Shown: one piece after another, positions 14,688 to 22,973 of the stretch
How positions within the stretch are numbered: position 1 is the stretch's first letter
Layout: each line of letters opens with the position of its first letter
DNA from: CAXDOZ01 sp963991145
GTDB lineage: Bacteria; Bacteroidota; Bacteroidia; Chitinophagales; JABDMM01
Direction of reading: 5' to 3'
DNA: 26,436 nt
Assembly (NCBI GenBank): GCA_963991145.1
Contig: CAXDOZ010000023.1
Coordinates: forward strand, 1 to 26,436
Program-made: the position numbers and the translations under genes
The notes under the pieces: generated by a model
What the model was told of the DNA's origin: nothing
The model's input: the letters and a program-made list of their open reading frames with translations, nothing else
Databases searched by the model: none

Positions 14688-14880
14688 AGCCCACCCGGGC
14701 ATCCAAACTTGAAAACCTAACGTTTTTCCAAGGGAGGATAAGCGACAGGTGACATAGAGCGGGCCTCAGGCTAACTTCGGTTAGTTTCCATTACGGACAA
14801 GGGGATTATCGAATCTCACCGGCACCCTCCACAATGACTTTTGAGGTTTTCAAAGTCATTTATCCGGGTGGGCTTCTTTT
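14688..14880 (+). ncRNA. Structured non-coding RNA, rod-shaped, probably 6S RNA (ssrS-like)
   Basis: The region folds as one long interrupted hairpin. An 11-bp perfect closing stem pairs AGCCCACCCGG (14688-14698) with CCGGGTGGGCT (14864-14874). A second stem pairs ACTTGAAAACCT (14707-14718) with the complement at 14844-14856 (one bulge). Then comes a large internal bubble (14719-14732 against 14831-14843), a GGAGG/CCTCC stem (14733-14737/14826-14830), GGTGA/TCACC (14748-14752/14816-14820) and an inner hairpin CTAAC-TTCG-GTTAG (14771-14784). T6 follows at 14877-14882. Length from stem to stem is 187 nt. A rod of this length with a central bubble is the 6S plan, in which the bubble mimics an open promoter and sequesters RNA polymerase. 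It lacks hallmarks of tmRNA, RNase P and SRP RNA. Structure is confident; 6S identity is moderate. Confidence 0.68.
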
Positions 14881-15528
14881 TTAATTTGCCCTCAACATTT
14901 CCACTGAAACAGAATTCCAGATCGCAATGAAATGCGATATGCTTCCTAGCATGACCCAAACATGCCAAATGGCGTGGTGGTAGAACAATTTCTTCCACAA
15001 ATAGAAGACTACGCCGATCATGTAAAATATGCCACCAATGCCCAACCAAAACAGAAGGTCAGAAGGCAGCAAATTAAAAACCGGTTTTGCTATTGGTAAA
15101 ACCATCCAACCCATAATCACATAAGCTGCGGTTGAGATGATCTTGAATCGATGAGTAAAGTATAATTTGAAAACTGTGCCTATCAATACTAAAAACCAAA
15201 GGCCGGCAAGGAAATAAGGAGCCCACCAAAAATTCCAGAACAGAGCTATAAAAGGTGTGTAGGTTCCTGCTATCAAATAGTAAATGCTAATGTGGTCCCA
15301 GATCCTTAGCCTAACTTTTTGCCTGGGCTTTTTACTGGCATGATAAAGAGTGGAAGAAAAGTAGACGGTCAGCAATCCGAATACATAGATCACTATTGAT
15401 AGAATTCGAATCCCCTCTCCTGTTTCCCAGGCTCTGATCAATAAAAATGGACTGGCGAAAAGAGCCATCACCAAACCAATTCCATGGCTAATGGTATTTG
15501 CGATCTCTTTCTTTGGGTGATAGTCCAT
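14881..15528 (-). CDS. Hemolysin III / PAQR family membrane protein
   Basis: A 215-residue integral membrane protein with seven predicted helices. It carries the family's conserved polar residues: SSTLYH (58-63), D78 in WDHISIYYLIAGTYTP (77-92), and H185 and H189 in HHAIWH, with H199 nearby. In PAQR relatives the Asp and His residues bind zinc and are thought to support ceramidase-like hydrolysis; bacterial members were first named for hemolysis but their physiological role is uncertain. It is divergent from the lipoprotein gene at 15551, with only 22 bp between starts. Its stop codon abuts the T-run of the convergent structured RNA. Confidence 0.9.
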   Translation of the reverse strand: MDYHPKKEIANTISHGIGLVMALFASPFLLIRAWETGEGIRILSIVIYVFGLLTVYFSSTLYHASKKPRQKVRLRIWDHISIYYLIAGTYTPFIALFWNFWWAPYFLAGLWFLVLIGTVFKLYFTHRFKIISTAAYVIMGWMVLPIAKPVFNLLPSDLLFWLGIGGIFYMIGVVFYLWKKLFYHHAIWHVWVMLGSISHFIAIWNSVSVEMLRAN

Positions 15529-15550
15529 TCTTTGATGCTAATTTGGCCTA

Positions 15551-16543
15551 ATGCCTGTGCGTGCTAAGTTGATATATTTTCTCAGCTTCCTGTTCCTCTT
15601 TTCATGTCAGAATAAGGAGCCGGATCTGTGCATGTATTTCTGGCGCTCTGGCTCTCCAATAAATCAATTTGAGCAGGAATGGTTGAAAAGCTCAAAGACG
15701 AAATTCCTCTATATCCGCCTGTTTGATGTCGACCTTGAAGGAGGCGAAATCCTCCCGAAGGGAGTCCTGAATAAACTGTCTGTTTTCCCTTCAGAGGTCG
15801 AGATAATTCCAACGATTTACATTACCAATCGAACCTTCTCTTCAGGTTCAATTGATGACCTCCCTCAGAAAATTTTATCCAAGATTGAATCGACTATTGG
15901 TGATCGAAGCATCAAAGAAGTTCAATTTGATTGTGACTGGACTCCAGGAACAAAAGATGCCTTTTTTAATTTTCTGGAATCATTTCAGGCCTTACGGCCG
16001 GATTGGGAGCTGAGCTCTACTATTCGTTTGCATCAACTGAAGTACCCCGATCAAACAGGCACACCTCCGGTGGATCGTGGCATGTTGATGTTCTATAACA
16101 TGTCTAATCTTAGCGATCCAAATATTCAGCATTACATTCTTGATCTTGAGGTAGCAGAAAGCTATGCCACAGATATTGATGCTTATCCATTGACTCTTGA
16201 CATTGCTCTGCCTTTATATTCTCAGGGTGTTCTCATCAGAAGCGGACAGGTAGTAAAACTCCTTACTGGTTTGCAATCAAAGGATATCAATGAGAAGTTT
16301 GAAAAACTAGAAGATGGGAGATTCATTTGTGTGGTAGAAGGATTCTTCGAAGGGGTTTTTCTTAATGAAGGAGACATCATTAGGCTGGAGGAAGTCGATA
16401 TGGAATTACTTTCTCAGTCGGTAAAAATGCTATCAGAAGACTTTGGTTCTAAGCCAGATAGAGTTGTATTTTACCATTTAGATGAACAGTACCTCAAAGC
16501 CCTCGATCATGCGGATTTTTCTGATTTGCTCTCTCATTTTTAG
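15551..16543 (+). CDS. Unknown lipoprotein, probable TIM-barrel (DUF3142-like)
   Basis: A 330-residue lipoprotein: signal LIYFLSFLFLFSC with the lipid Cys at residue 19, so it should be membrane anchored. The body reads like an alpha/beta barrel of the glycoside-hydrolase type: IIPTIYITNRTF, then VQFDCDWTPGT with acidic residues at a strand end, LSSTIRLHQLK, and VDRGMLMFYNM. These blocks recall the DUF3142 family, whose function is unknown; I am not certain of the match. The start ATG lies 5 bases after TAATTTG, a shortened -7-like element. Its last 35 bp overlap the next gene, which suggests the two products are made together and may cooperate. Confidence 0.75.
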   Translation: MPVRAKLIYFLSFLFLFSCQNKEPDLCMYFWRSGSPINQFEQEWLKSSKTKFLYIRLFDVDLEGGEILPKGVLNKLSVFPSEVEIIPTIYITNRTFSSGSIDDLPQKILSKIESTIGDRSIKEVQFDCDWTPGTKDAFFNFLESFQALRPDWELSSTIRLHQLKYPDQTGTPPVDRGMLMFYNMSNLSDPNIQHYILDLEVAESYATDIDAYPLTLDIALPLYSQGVLIRSGQVVKLLTGLQSKDINEKFEKLEDGRFICVVEGFFEGVFLNEGDIIRLEEVDMELLSQSVKMLSEDFGSKPDRVVFYHLDEQYLKALDHADFSDLLSHF

Positions 16544-18824
16544 TGGACTTTCCTCCTCTGCCTGTAGCTGGTTTTTTACAGATGCGGAAATGAACTATCG
16601 CTTCCTCGATCAGGAGATAATTCAAAAACCTGAATACACGCCCTACCTCCTATCTGAAAATCTATACTACGATTGGGACAATCGCTGGGAGAATGACATC
16701 GATTACAATCTACTTGACTGGTTGAATTATTTCAATGTAGGATTTCCTCTCTCAGAGATGGACTCAATTGTGTACCGCAGCTCAATCGAAGATCTGGAGA
16801 ATATGAAAGCCGGAAAGACACTCTTTCTTGGAAGGTATAAAGGCAATGCTTTAGCTAAACACCTAATTGATGGAGGCTCATCTGATTTCATAGATTACCT
16901 GATTTACGCAAAGAAGTGTGAGCCACATGCAATTCTGGGAAATGGTTCTCCTGAATATTATTGGGGTGATCCAATTGAGATTGATTCAAGATCCATGAAG
17001 ACATTGATACTTGGAGGATTAAAAGGCTATAAGGAAACTTCTGACCTCTTTATTCGAATGCGATATGCTTTTCAGGTAATCAGGTTGGCTCATTATGTCT
17101 CAGATTATCCTCTTGCTTTGCGCTATTACCAGGAATTGATATTGGATATGGGACTTGAAACAGAGGTTGGTGGACTAATGAACGAGTGGACAAGATCTCT
17201 GGTGGCCGGGGCTAACTATAAGCTTGGCAACAATGTGGTTTCCAGCTATCATTTTGCTCAGCTCTTTGCACAGAGTAATACCAGAAAGAGATCTGGCTAC
17301 CTGACTTTTTCAATCCATAATGATGAAGATTGGGAAGCATGTTTAGCCATGGCAAAGAACCCTCAGGAGGAAAGCAATCTGTGGTTCATGATTGGCATCG
17401 ATTATATCAATAACAGTATGACACCCATGATGAGCATGCTGGAGATCAACCCTGCGGATCCTAATCTTGATGTGCTTCTTGTGAGAAATTTGGCTAAAGC
17501 CGAATTGATGCTTCTCCCTAAACGGATTGATTATTACAGCGAAGGAGAACTGGCTTCAGATGATCAATTCATTTCTGATCTGGAAAGTGCGATTCATTTG
17601 GGAAGATCAAGTGATGTTGCCAATATGGAATTATGGCATTTTGCAGATGGCTATCTCAATTATATGCTTGGAAATTTCTCCAATGCCAAACAATCTCTGA
17701 AGATGATCGATGGAGATGATGGAGAAATTGAGAATTATACCGACATCCGGGCGCAAGCCCGAACCCTCATTATTCTAATGGAGGTTCAGGAAATGAAAAA
17801 GATCGATCTAAAGAAGCTGGATCTGATTGCTGAGGATATTGATTGGCTTCAGTATCTGGAAAGTGAATTCGCTGATCAAGCCGTACAATTCATCTTTGAG
17901 GATATAGCCAGAAAGTACTTTTCTGAAAATGGAGACCAACACAATGCTCAATCCGTTTTGGCCCTGTCCTGTAAATTTCAGTATTACGATCTAAGATATC
18001 AGGCCCATTTCATGCCTCTTGAAGAACTGATTGCATTCTTATCAAGAGATGACCTAAGCACATTCGAACAATTACTAGCAAAGGGCATCGAGCACTCGGT
18101 GGAAGACTTATACGAGATGCTTGGTACAGTTCACCTGGCAAACCGCGAACCTCAAAAAGCTGTAGATGCATTCCTAAATCTGGAGCCCGATTACGAGACT
18201 TATGGCTATCGTCATTATCGACTTTATAATGACCCTTTTCACGCTTACGACCCTGGATATGTGAACATCAATGAAGAGGCATATGGGAGCTTCACCAAAC
18301 TTGATTTTGCTAAGCGTTTAGCTGAATTAGAAAAGCTAGTTGTAAGCGATAAAGCAAATCGTTTTCAGCATTCAATGAGCCTTGGAATTGCTTATATGAA
18401 TATGGGATATTGGGGAAACTCCTGGGAAGCGGGATACTATTGGCGTGGCTCAGGTAATGCTAGTAGATCTGAATCTTACAGATTCGAGAAACTGCCAATG
18501 GAGATGTTCAAAAAGAATACTTATTCATTGCCCTCCATTGAGCCAGACCACTACGATCTGGCTATTGATTACTTCATCCGAGCCAGTAAAATGACAAAGG
18601 ATAGAGAAGCAAAAGCAAAGGCTTACTGGATGGCAGCTTTCTGCAATCAACATGTAGATAATTGGTCAATGAGTAATATCGATCCCGGACCGGAATCTTA
18701 CTTTGACATCTTGCATGAAGAATATGCAAGCACGAACTTTTATGAGAATGTAATTTTAAGCTGCTCCTATTTTAGATCTTATTGGAGCATGCCTTCACTT
18801 GAAAATGAAGATGGTTATGAGTAG
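16509..18824 (+). CDS. Large exported repeat protein (TPR-like), unknown function
   Basis: A 771-residue protein from the ATG at 16509, chosen over an upstream Met at 16482 because MRIFLICSLIFSGLSSSAC is a complete signal sequence; the Cys may be lipidated, though the lipobox is weak. It is rich in Trp and Tyr. Helical pairs such as YPLALRYYQELILD, FSNAKQSLKMID and EPQKAVDAFLNL, with DHYDLAIDYFIRASKM and KAKAYWMAAFC near the end, suggest degenerate tetratricopeptide repeats in the middle and C-terminal parts. I do not recognise the family. It overlaps the upstream lipoprotein by 35 bp, and RidA begins inside its last codons, so the three genes are probably one operon. A cell-surface or periplasmic scaffold is plausible. 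Confidence 0.78.
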   Translation: MRIFLICSLIFSGLSSSACSWFFTDAEMNYRFLDQEIIQKPEYTPYLLSENLYYDWDNRWENDIDYNLLDWLNYFNVGFPLSEMDSIVYRSSIEDLENMKAGKTLFLGRYKGNALAKHLIDGGSSDFIDYLIYAKKCEPHAILGNGSPEYYWGDPIEIDSRSMKTLILGGLKGYKETSDLFIRMRYAFQVIRLAHYVSDYPLALRYYQELILDMGLETEVGGLMNEWTRSLVAGANYKLGNNVVSSYHFAQLFAQSNTRKRSGYLTFSIHNDEDWEACLAMAKNPQEESNLWFMIGIDYINNSMTPMMSMLEINPADPNLDVLLVRNLAKAELMLLPKRIDYYSEGELASDDQFISDLESAIHLGRSSDVANMELWHFADGYLNYMLGNFSNAKQSLKMIDGDDGEIENYTDIRAQARTLIILMEVQEMKKIDLKKLDLIAEDIDWLQYLESEFADQAVQFIFEDIARKYFSENGDQHNAQSVLALSCKFQYYDLRYQAHFMPLEELIAFLSRDDLSTFEQLLAKGIEHSVEDLYEMLGTVHLANREPQKAVDAFLNLEPDYETYGYRHYRLYNDPFHAYDPGYVNINEEAYGSFTKLDFAKRLAELEKLVVSDKANRFQHSMSLGIAYMNMGYWGNSWEAGYYWRGSGNASRSESYRFEKLPMEMFKKNTYSLPSIEPDHYDLAIDYFIRASKMTKDREAKAKAYWMAAFCNQHVDNWSMSNIDPGPESYFDILHEEYASTNFYENVILSCSYFRSYWSMPSLENEDGYE

Positions 18825-19200
18825 AAAAAACATTAGTAGCGGAACCGAATGGGAGGATCTCATCGGATATAGCCGGGCAATCAAGATCGGCAACAGATTA
18901 GAGTTTGCAGGAACCACTGCTGTAGATGGCCATAAGGTAATTTCACCGGGTGATTTTTACGATCAAACGAAATACATTCTTACTGAATTAGAGAAGATCG
19001 CACTTGCTCATGGATTCACTTTCCAGGACGTGATCCGCACGAGAGTCTATGTTACCTCGATTGGAAAATGGGAAGAGGTTAGCAAGGCGCACAGCGAATT
19101 CTTCAAAGATGTAAAACCGGTTTCAACGATGGTTGAGGTGAGTGCATTGATACACCCCGATATCGTAGTAGAGATCGAGTTAAGTCTGGAAAAGGCTTAA
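18817..19200 (+). CDS. RidA family protein (YjgF/YER057c/UK114)
   Basis: A 127-residue RidA-fold protein: GYSRAIKIGNRLEFAGTTA (about 17-35), GDFYDQTKYIL, DVIRTRVYVTSI with the key Arg that contacts the substrate carboxylate in deaminating members, KPVSTMVEVSALIHPDIVVEIE at the end. RidA enzymes hydrolyse reactive enamines/imines released by PLP enzymes; this subgroup (GTTA, RTR) is often found in Bacteroidota and its activity is not established. Several in-frame starts are available (TTG 18799, ATG 18805, 18811, 18817); I use 18817, which aligns with the family and overlaps the preceding stop by only 8 bp. Its TAA overlaps the convergent gene's stop in TTAA. Confidence 0.88.
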   Translation: MSRKNISSGTEWEDLIGYSRAIKIGNRLEFAGTTAVDGHKVISPGDFYDQTKYILTELEKIALAHGFTFQDVIRTRVYVTSIGKWEEVSKAHSEFFKDVKPVSTMVEVSALIHPDIVVEIELSLEKA

Positions 19201-19523
19201 GCGCCCATTTTATCTAAGCGAACGGCTTCAATGACCTCTATTAGCCGATCCACATTCTTTTGATTCTTGCCAAAATCCCAGAGTTGAGTAGGGATATAGC
19301 ATTCCGAACGAATAGCGACTTTTGGCGCAACGATCTGAATTAGAATCCTTTCGCCCAGCGTAACACTCCCTGTTGGGGTCTTAGCATAGATCATATCCCC
19401 ACGGTGATTTGTTACTTGCCACTGCAGGATCTCTAATCCTTCCTCAACGATCTGGAAGAGAAACTCCTCTTCGTGATCCCACTCTATGATCTCTTGATAT
19501 TTAGCCGGAAAACCGAATGCCAT
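19197..19523 (-). CDS. Hypothetical protein, 108 residues
   Basis: I do not recognise this protein. It has no signal peptide or membrane segment; alternating hydrophobic and polar residues (EEFLFQIVEEGLEILQWQVTN, then RILIQIVAP) suggest a mostly beta, compact cytosolic domain, ending in a helix (NVDRLIEVIEAVRLDKMG). A perfect TAAATTTG promoter element lies 4 bases before the ATG, and the stop codon overlaps that of ridA head to head in TTAA (19197-19200). The own promoter and the uninterrupted frame support a real gene. It lies 23 bp after marC on the same strand and could also be read through from it. Confidence 0.65.
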   Translation of the reverse strand: MAFGFPAKYQEIIEWDHEEEFLFQIVEEGLEILQWQVTNHRGDMIYAKTPTGSVTLGERILIQIVAPKVAIRSECYIPTQLWDFGKNQKNVDRLIEVIEAVRLDKMGA

Positions 19524-19527
19524 ACCG

Positions 19528-19535
19528 CAAATTTA
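19528..19535 (-). promoter_or_regulatory. -7 element TAAATTTG, near-leaderless, for the 108-residue protein
   Basis: A perfect TAnnTTTG match 4 bases before the ATG at 19523, inside the short gap after marC. No obvious TTG -33 element. Confidence 0.4.
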
Positions 19536-19546
19536 ATCGCTTGGCA

Positions 19547-20125
19547 TTAAGCGCCCATAGCGCTGAGATTCGTTTGAAAGATCTTTACAGCAATTGCTAG
19601 CAGAAGAACCCCAAAGATCCTACGCAGAATATTGATCGTATTCGATCCGATCTTATCCTCTAACCAGGGAATTGCTTTCAGCACAGCATAAACGAATAGA
19701 AGGTTAAAGACGATTCCGATGATCACATCGCCTAATCCATACTGAGCACGAAGCGATAGAATAGTGGTTAAAGAACCCGCACCTGCGATCAAAGGAAAGG
19801 CAAGTGGAACGATCGATACATCACTGCTCTCAGGATCAGGTTTGAAAAAGTTCTGCCCCAATACCATTTCCAATCCGATCAAAAAGATCACTATTGAACC
19901 AGCAATTGCAAAAGATGCAATGTCAATTCCAATTAGACCCAGCATACTCTGACCAAGGAAAAGAAAGGCGATCATTAAGCTTCCGGCAAACAAAGTTGCC
20001 TTTGCAGATTGAATGGTTCCCTGCTTCTTTCTCAGTGACAGAATCACAGGAATAGAGCCCAAAATATCAATCACCGCAAATAGCGTCAGACTCACGGTTA
20101 GCGTTTCTTTGAATGAAATTTCCAT
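19547..20125 (-). CDS. MarC family integral membrane protein
   Basis: A 192-residue protein with six hydrophobic segments. ISFKETLTVSLTLFAVIDILGSIPVIL at the N-terminus and FPLIAGAGSLTTILSL in the middle match the MarC family (NAAT-like); the function of MarC itself is unproven, and a link to multiple-antibiotic resistance was not confirmed. I chose the ATG at 20125 rather than a TTG at 20149, because the family starts near here, and because TACCTTTG (20154-20147) lies 21 bases upstream, overlapping the TTG. The small gene at 19197-19523 follows. Confidence 0.88.
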   Translation of the reverse strand: MEISFKETLTVSLTLFAVIDILGSIPVILSLRKKQGTIQSAKATLFAGSLMIAFLFLGQSMLGLIGIDIASFAIAGSIVIFLIGLEMVLGQNFFKPDPESSDVSIVPLAFPLIAGAGSLTTILSLRAQYGLGDVIIGIVFNLLFVYAVLKAIPWLEDKIGSNTINILRRIFGVLLLAIAVKIFQTNLSAMGA

Positions 20126-20146
20126 ACCCTCAAAAATTTGAAGGTG

Positions 20147-20154
20147 CAAAGGTA
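20147..20154 (-). promoter_or_regulatory. -7 element TACCTTTG for marC
   Basis: A perfect TAnnTTTG match on the minus strand, 21 bases before the ATG at 20125. It argues against the upstream TTG at 20149 as the start. Confidence 0.5.
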
Positions 20155-20327
20155 CGGCTATCTCGAATCAATACAGGTAATTATCCAGATTGATTTTTTG
20201 TTAAATAAGTACGGATTTCGCTGCCAGATGCCCCCTCTCTCCCATGAGAAATGTCATCATATTAGACTTTTTCTGGTCTTGACTGCTAGCATTTTCTGTA
20301 TTAAGTTTCACAAACCATCACGCTAGA

Positions 20328-21683
20328 ATGTTTATTAAGAGAATCTTATTGAGCTTCCCCCTCGCCCTTCTGTTTTTAGCCGGATGTAAAACTGATCCGG
20401 ATTTTACTGGTCAGGACGATATCGATCGTCAGCTGATCGCTCAGCTGGAAAAGCAATCGCCAAGTTCTTCGATTGCATATTTCATACTTCCAAATAGTGA
20501 TGATTATACATCCATTCCTCAAGACCCGAGGAATCCGATAACAGATGCGAAAGTAGAGCTGGGAAAACAGCTTTACCATGAGACTTGTATCGGTTTGGAT
20601 GTCAAGGGTCCTTCCATGAACCTTCAAACCTATTCATGTGCAAGCTGCCATCATGCAGCAGCAGGATTTCAGTCGGGGGTTCGACAGGGAATTGGTGAAG
20701 GAGGATCGGGCTTTGGCTTTCAGGGAGAAGGAAGAAGTCCGATTCCGGGTTTCGTTGATTCTATCTACGATGTTCAACCGGTTAAGTCTCCTTCCATTTT
20801 GAATGCTGCCTATCAGGAAGCACAGCTATGGAACGGTCAATTTGGGGCCGTTGGCCCGAATGTGGGAACGGAGTCTCAATGGACGCCCGGCACCCCAAAA
20901 GAAGCAAATACACTGGGATATCACGGAGTGGAAACTCAGGCTATCGCAGGATTAACAGTTCACAGATTGAGGATCGATACACAATTGATCTCAGTGGTAC
21001 CCGGATATGCTTCCTTGTTTGAGGCGGCATATCCGGGCCTATCTGGAGCAGATCAGGTAAACACGATCAATGCCGCCCTGGCAATTGCCGCCTATGAACG
21101 AACTGTACTGGCAAATCAGAGTCCCTTTCAAGATTGGTTGAAAGGAGATTACTCAGCAATGAGTGAAGATGAAAAGCGCGGAGCTATCCTCTTCTTTGGC
21201 AAAGCTGAGTGCTATAAATGCCATACAGGTCCCGCATTAAACTCAATGGAGTTTCACGCACTTGGAATGGGTGACTTGCTGGGTAGTGAGATCATAAACT
21301 CAGATCCTTACGATGCCGCTCATACTGGTCGTGGGGGCTTTACTGGTAATCCATCAGATGACTATAAATTCAAGGTGCCACAGATCTATAATCTGCGCGA
21401 AGCGCTCGTTTATGGTCACGGAGCAACTTTTGCCACAATTGAGGATGTAGTGAAATACAAGAACACAGCGGTAAAAGGGAACAGCAATGTTCCGGATGGA
21501 CAACTATCTGAGCATTTCAAGCCATTGAATCTGACAAAAGACGAGATCGAACAGATCACTCAGTTCCTATATCTCAGCCTTCACGATGATAATCTTGAGC
21601 GCTATGTTCCATCGAGCCTGTTATCAGATTTTTGCTTCCCGAACAACGATCCGCAAAGTCGCACTGATCTCGGCTGTCAATAG
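20328..21683 (+). CDS. Diheme cytochrome c peroxidase family lipoprotein (CcpA/MauG-like)
   Basis: A 451-residue lipoprotein (LALLFLAGC, Cys20). Two c-type heme sites are present: CASCH (104-108) and CYKCH (295-299). The region after the first heme, AAGFQSGVRQGIGEGG, matches the BCCP/MauG pattern, as do FKVPQIYNLRE (348-358) and YGHGATFATIEDVV (362-375) after the second heme. Such enzymes reduce hydrogen peroxide to water, or in MauG modify a protein, using electrons from cytochrome c in the periplasm. The C-terminus has an extra Cys pair (436, 450). It lies 98 bp upstream of hmgA on the same strand, but hmgA has its own promoter element, so co-function is unproven. There is no obvious terminator after it. 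Confidence 0.88.
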   Translation: MFIKRILLSFPLALLFLAGCKTDPDFTGQDDIDRQLIAQLEKQSPSSSIAYFILPNSDDYTSIPQDPRNPITDAKVELGKQLYHETCIGLDVKGPSMNLQTYSCASCHHAAAGFQSGVRQGIGEGGSGFGFQGEGRSPIPGFVDSIYDVQPVKSPSILNAAYQEAQLWNGQFGAVGPNVGTESQWTPGTPKEANTLGYHGVETQAIAGLTVHRLRIDTQLISVVPGYASLFEAAYPGLSGADQVNTINAALAIAAYERTVLANQSPFQDWLKGDYSAMSEDEKRGAILFFGKAECYKCHTGPALNSMEFHALGMGDLLGSEIINSDPYDAAHTGRGGFTGNPSDDYKFKVPQIYNLREALVYGHGATFATIEDVVKYKNTAVKGNSNVPDGQLSEHFKPLNLTKDEIEQITQFLYLSLHDDNLERYVPSSLLSDFCFPNNDPQSRTDLGCQ

Positions 21684-21753
21684 TAATTGACGACAATCAT
21701 CAAGATTGCTGAATAGAGTTGACCTGTGTCTACTCAATTTTCTATTATCCTCC

Positions 21754-21761
21754 TACCTTTG
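21754..21761 (+). promoter_or_regulatory. -7 element TACCTTTG for hmgA-hpd
   Basis: A perfect TAnnTTTG match 20 bases before the ATG at 21782. A TTGACC lies at 21719-21724 but is too far upstream to be a standard -33 element, so the upstream half of the promoter is unclear. Confidence 0.5.
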
Positions 21762-21781
21762 TCTTCCCTAAAGAATTATCT

Positions 21782-22939
21782 ATGCCCCAATATCAAAGAG
21801 TTGGAGAGGTTCCTCATAAGCGTCATGTCCAGTTTAGAAAACCGGATGGAAGCTTATACTCTGAGGAGCTCGTTTCAACAGAAGGATTCAGCAATATTTA
21901 CTCGCTGATCTATCATAATCATATCCCCACGGCAGTATTGGAAGTAGGAGAACCCTTCTCTGTTGCTCCCAAAATTGCAGAAGAGAAACACCTTAAGCAC
22001 AGAAAGTATTTCGGATTCAATGCCCAGCCTGAAGATGATTTCTTAAAATCCCGAAAAGCATTGATGGTCAATAACGACTGTCAGATTCAGGTGGCTGCTC
22101 CAAGGAAAAGCACAACAGATTACTTCTACAAGAACTCAAGCGCTGATGAAGTGATCTTCATCCACAAGGGAAGCGGGAAGATGAAGTCGATCTTCGGTGA
22201 GCTAAGTTTTAGCTATGGAGATTATATCGTGATCCCAAGAGGAACGATCTACACCATGGAATTTGACGATGAGGATAACCGACTCTTCATCGTGGAGTCT
22301 TTCACTCCAATCGAATTCCCAAAACGATACATGAACAAATTCGGGCAGCTTCTTGAGCACAGCCCATTTTGTGAGCGGGATATTCGTCCGCCGGTAAATA
22401 TGGAAACGCATGATGAAGAGGGCGACTTCCTTGTTTACATCAAGAAAGAGGATATCATGTATCCATATCATCTCAAGTATCATCCATTTGATGCTGTGGG
22501 TTGGGATGGCTGCCATTATCCATACATTTTCTCAATTCACGATTTCGAACCGATCACTGGACGCGTGCACCAGCCACCTCCGGTACATCAGACATTTGAG
22601 GCTCATAACTTTGTTATCTGCTCTTTCGTGCCAAGGTTGTACGATTACCACCCAGATGCAATTCCAGCTCCATACAACCACGTAAATGTGGACTCTGACG
22701 AGGTGCTTTATTATGTAGCCGGTAATTTCATGAGCCGCACCGATGTGGTTCCTGGAATGATCAGCTTGCACCCGATCGGAATACCTCACGGCCCTCACGG
22801 AGATGCCGTTGAGAAGAGTATTGGGAAGAAAGGAACTGAGGAATTAGCCGTAATGGTTGATACATTTAAAGCACTAAAACTAACTGAGTACGCTGCTACT
22901 TTAGAAGATCCGGATTATTACAAATCCTGGAATCACTAG
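21782..22939 (+). CDS. hmgA: Homogentisate 1,2-dioxygenase
   Basis: A 385-residue protein of the HmgA cupin family, the short form usual in Bacteroidota (human and Pseudomonas enzymes are about 435-445). It opens the homogentisate ring to maleylacetoacetate with Fe(II) and O2, in tyrosine catabolism. The presumed iron-site segments are PYNHVNVDSDEVLYY (H300 and an acidic residue at 306-307) and HPIGIPHGPHGD (H330/H336). VGWDGCHYPYIF and RVHQPPPVHQTFE are also characteristic. The start is the ATG at 21782, 20 bases after a TACCTTTG promoter element; an in-frame TTG at 21719 lies upstream of that element and is rejected. hpd follows after 34 bp, forming the tyrosine-degradation pair. The fumarylacetoacetase and maleylacetoacetate isomerase genes are not in the window. 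Confidence 0.93.
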   Translation: MPQYQRVGEVPHKRHVQFRKPDGSLYSEELVSTEGFSNIYSLIYHNHIPTAVLEVGEPFSVAPKIAEEKHLKHRKYFGFNAQPEDDFLKSRKALMVNNDCQIQVAAPRKSTTDYFYKNSSADEVIFIHKGSGKMKSIFGELSFSYGDYIVIPRGTIYTMEFDDEDNRLFIVESFTPIEFPKRYMNKFGQLLEHSPFCERDIRPPVNMETHDEEGDFLVYIKKEDIMYPYHLKYHPFDAVGWDGCHYPYIFSIHDFEPITGRVHQPPPVHQTFEAHNFVICSFVPRLYDYHPDAIPAPYNHVNVDSDEVLYYVAGNFMSRTDVVPGMISLHPIGIPHGPHGDAVEKSIGKKGTEELAVMVDTFKALKLTEYAATLEDPDYYKSWNH

Positions 22940-22973
22940 CAGACAATCATTTTGATCAAACAAACAGACCGAG

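Noticed and set aside
14688..14880. Structured RNA as tmRNA, RNase P RNA or SRP RNA
   Set aside because: No tRNA-like ends or tag frame, no RNase P conserved regions (such as GAGGAAAGTCC), no GGAAGCAGC SRP apical motif.
20138..20326. Plus-strand frame of 62 codons between marC and the peroxidase gene
   Set aside because: Overlaps the marC promoter and start; no SD, no family pattern, no conservation evidence available.
21719..21781. Upstream in-frame TTG start for homogentisate dioxygenase
   Set aside because: It lies before the TACCTTTG promoter element and would add residues with no family match; the ATG at 21782 is better.
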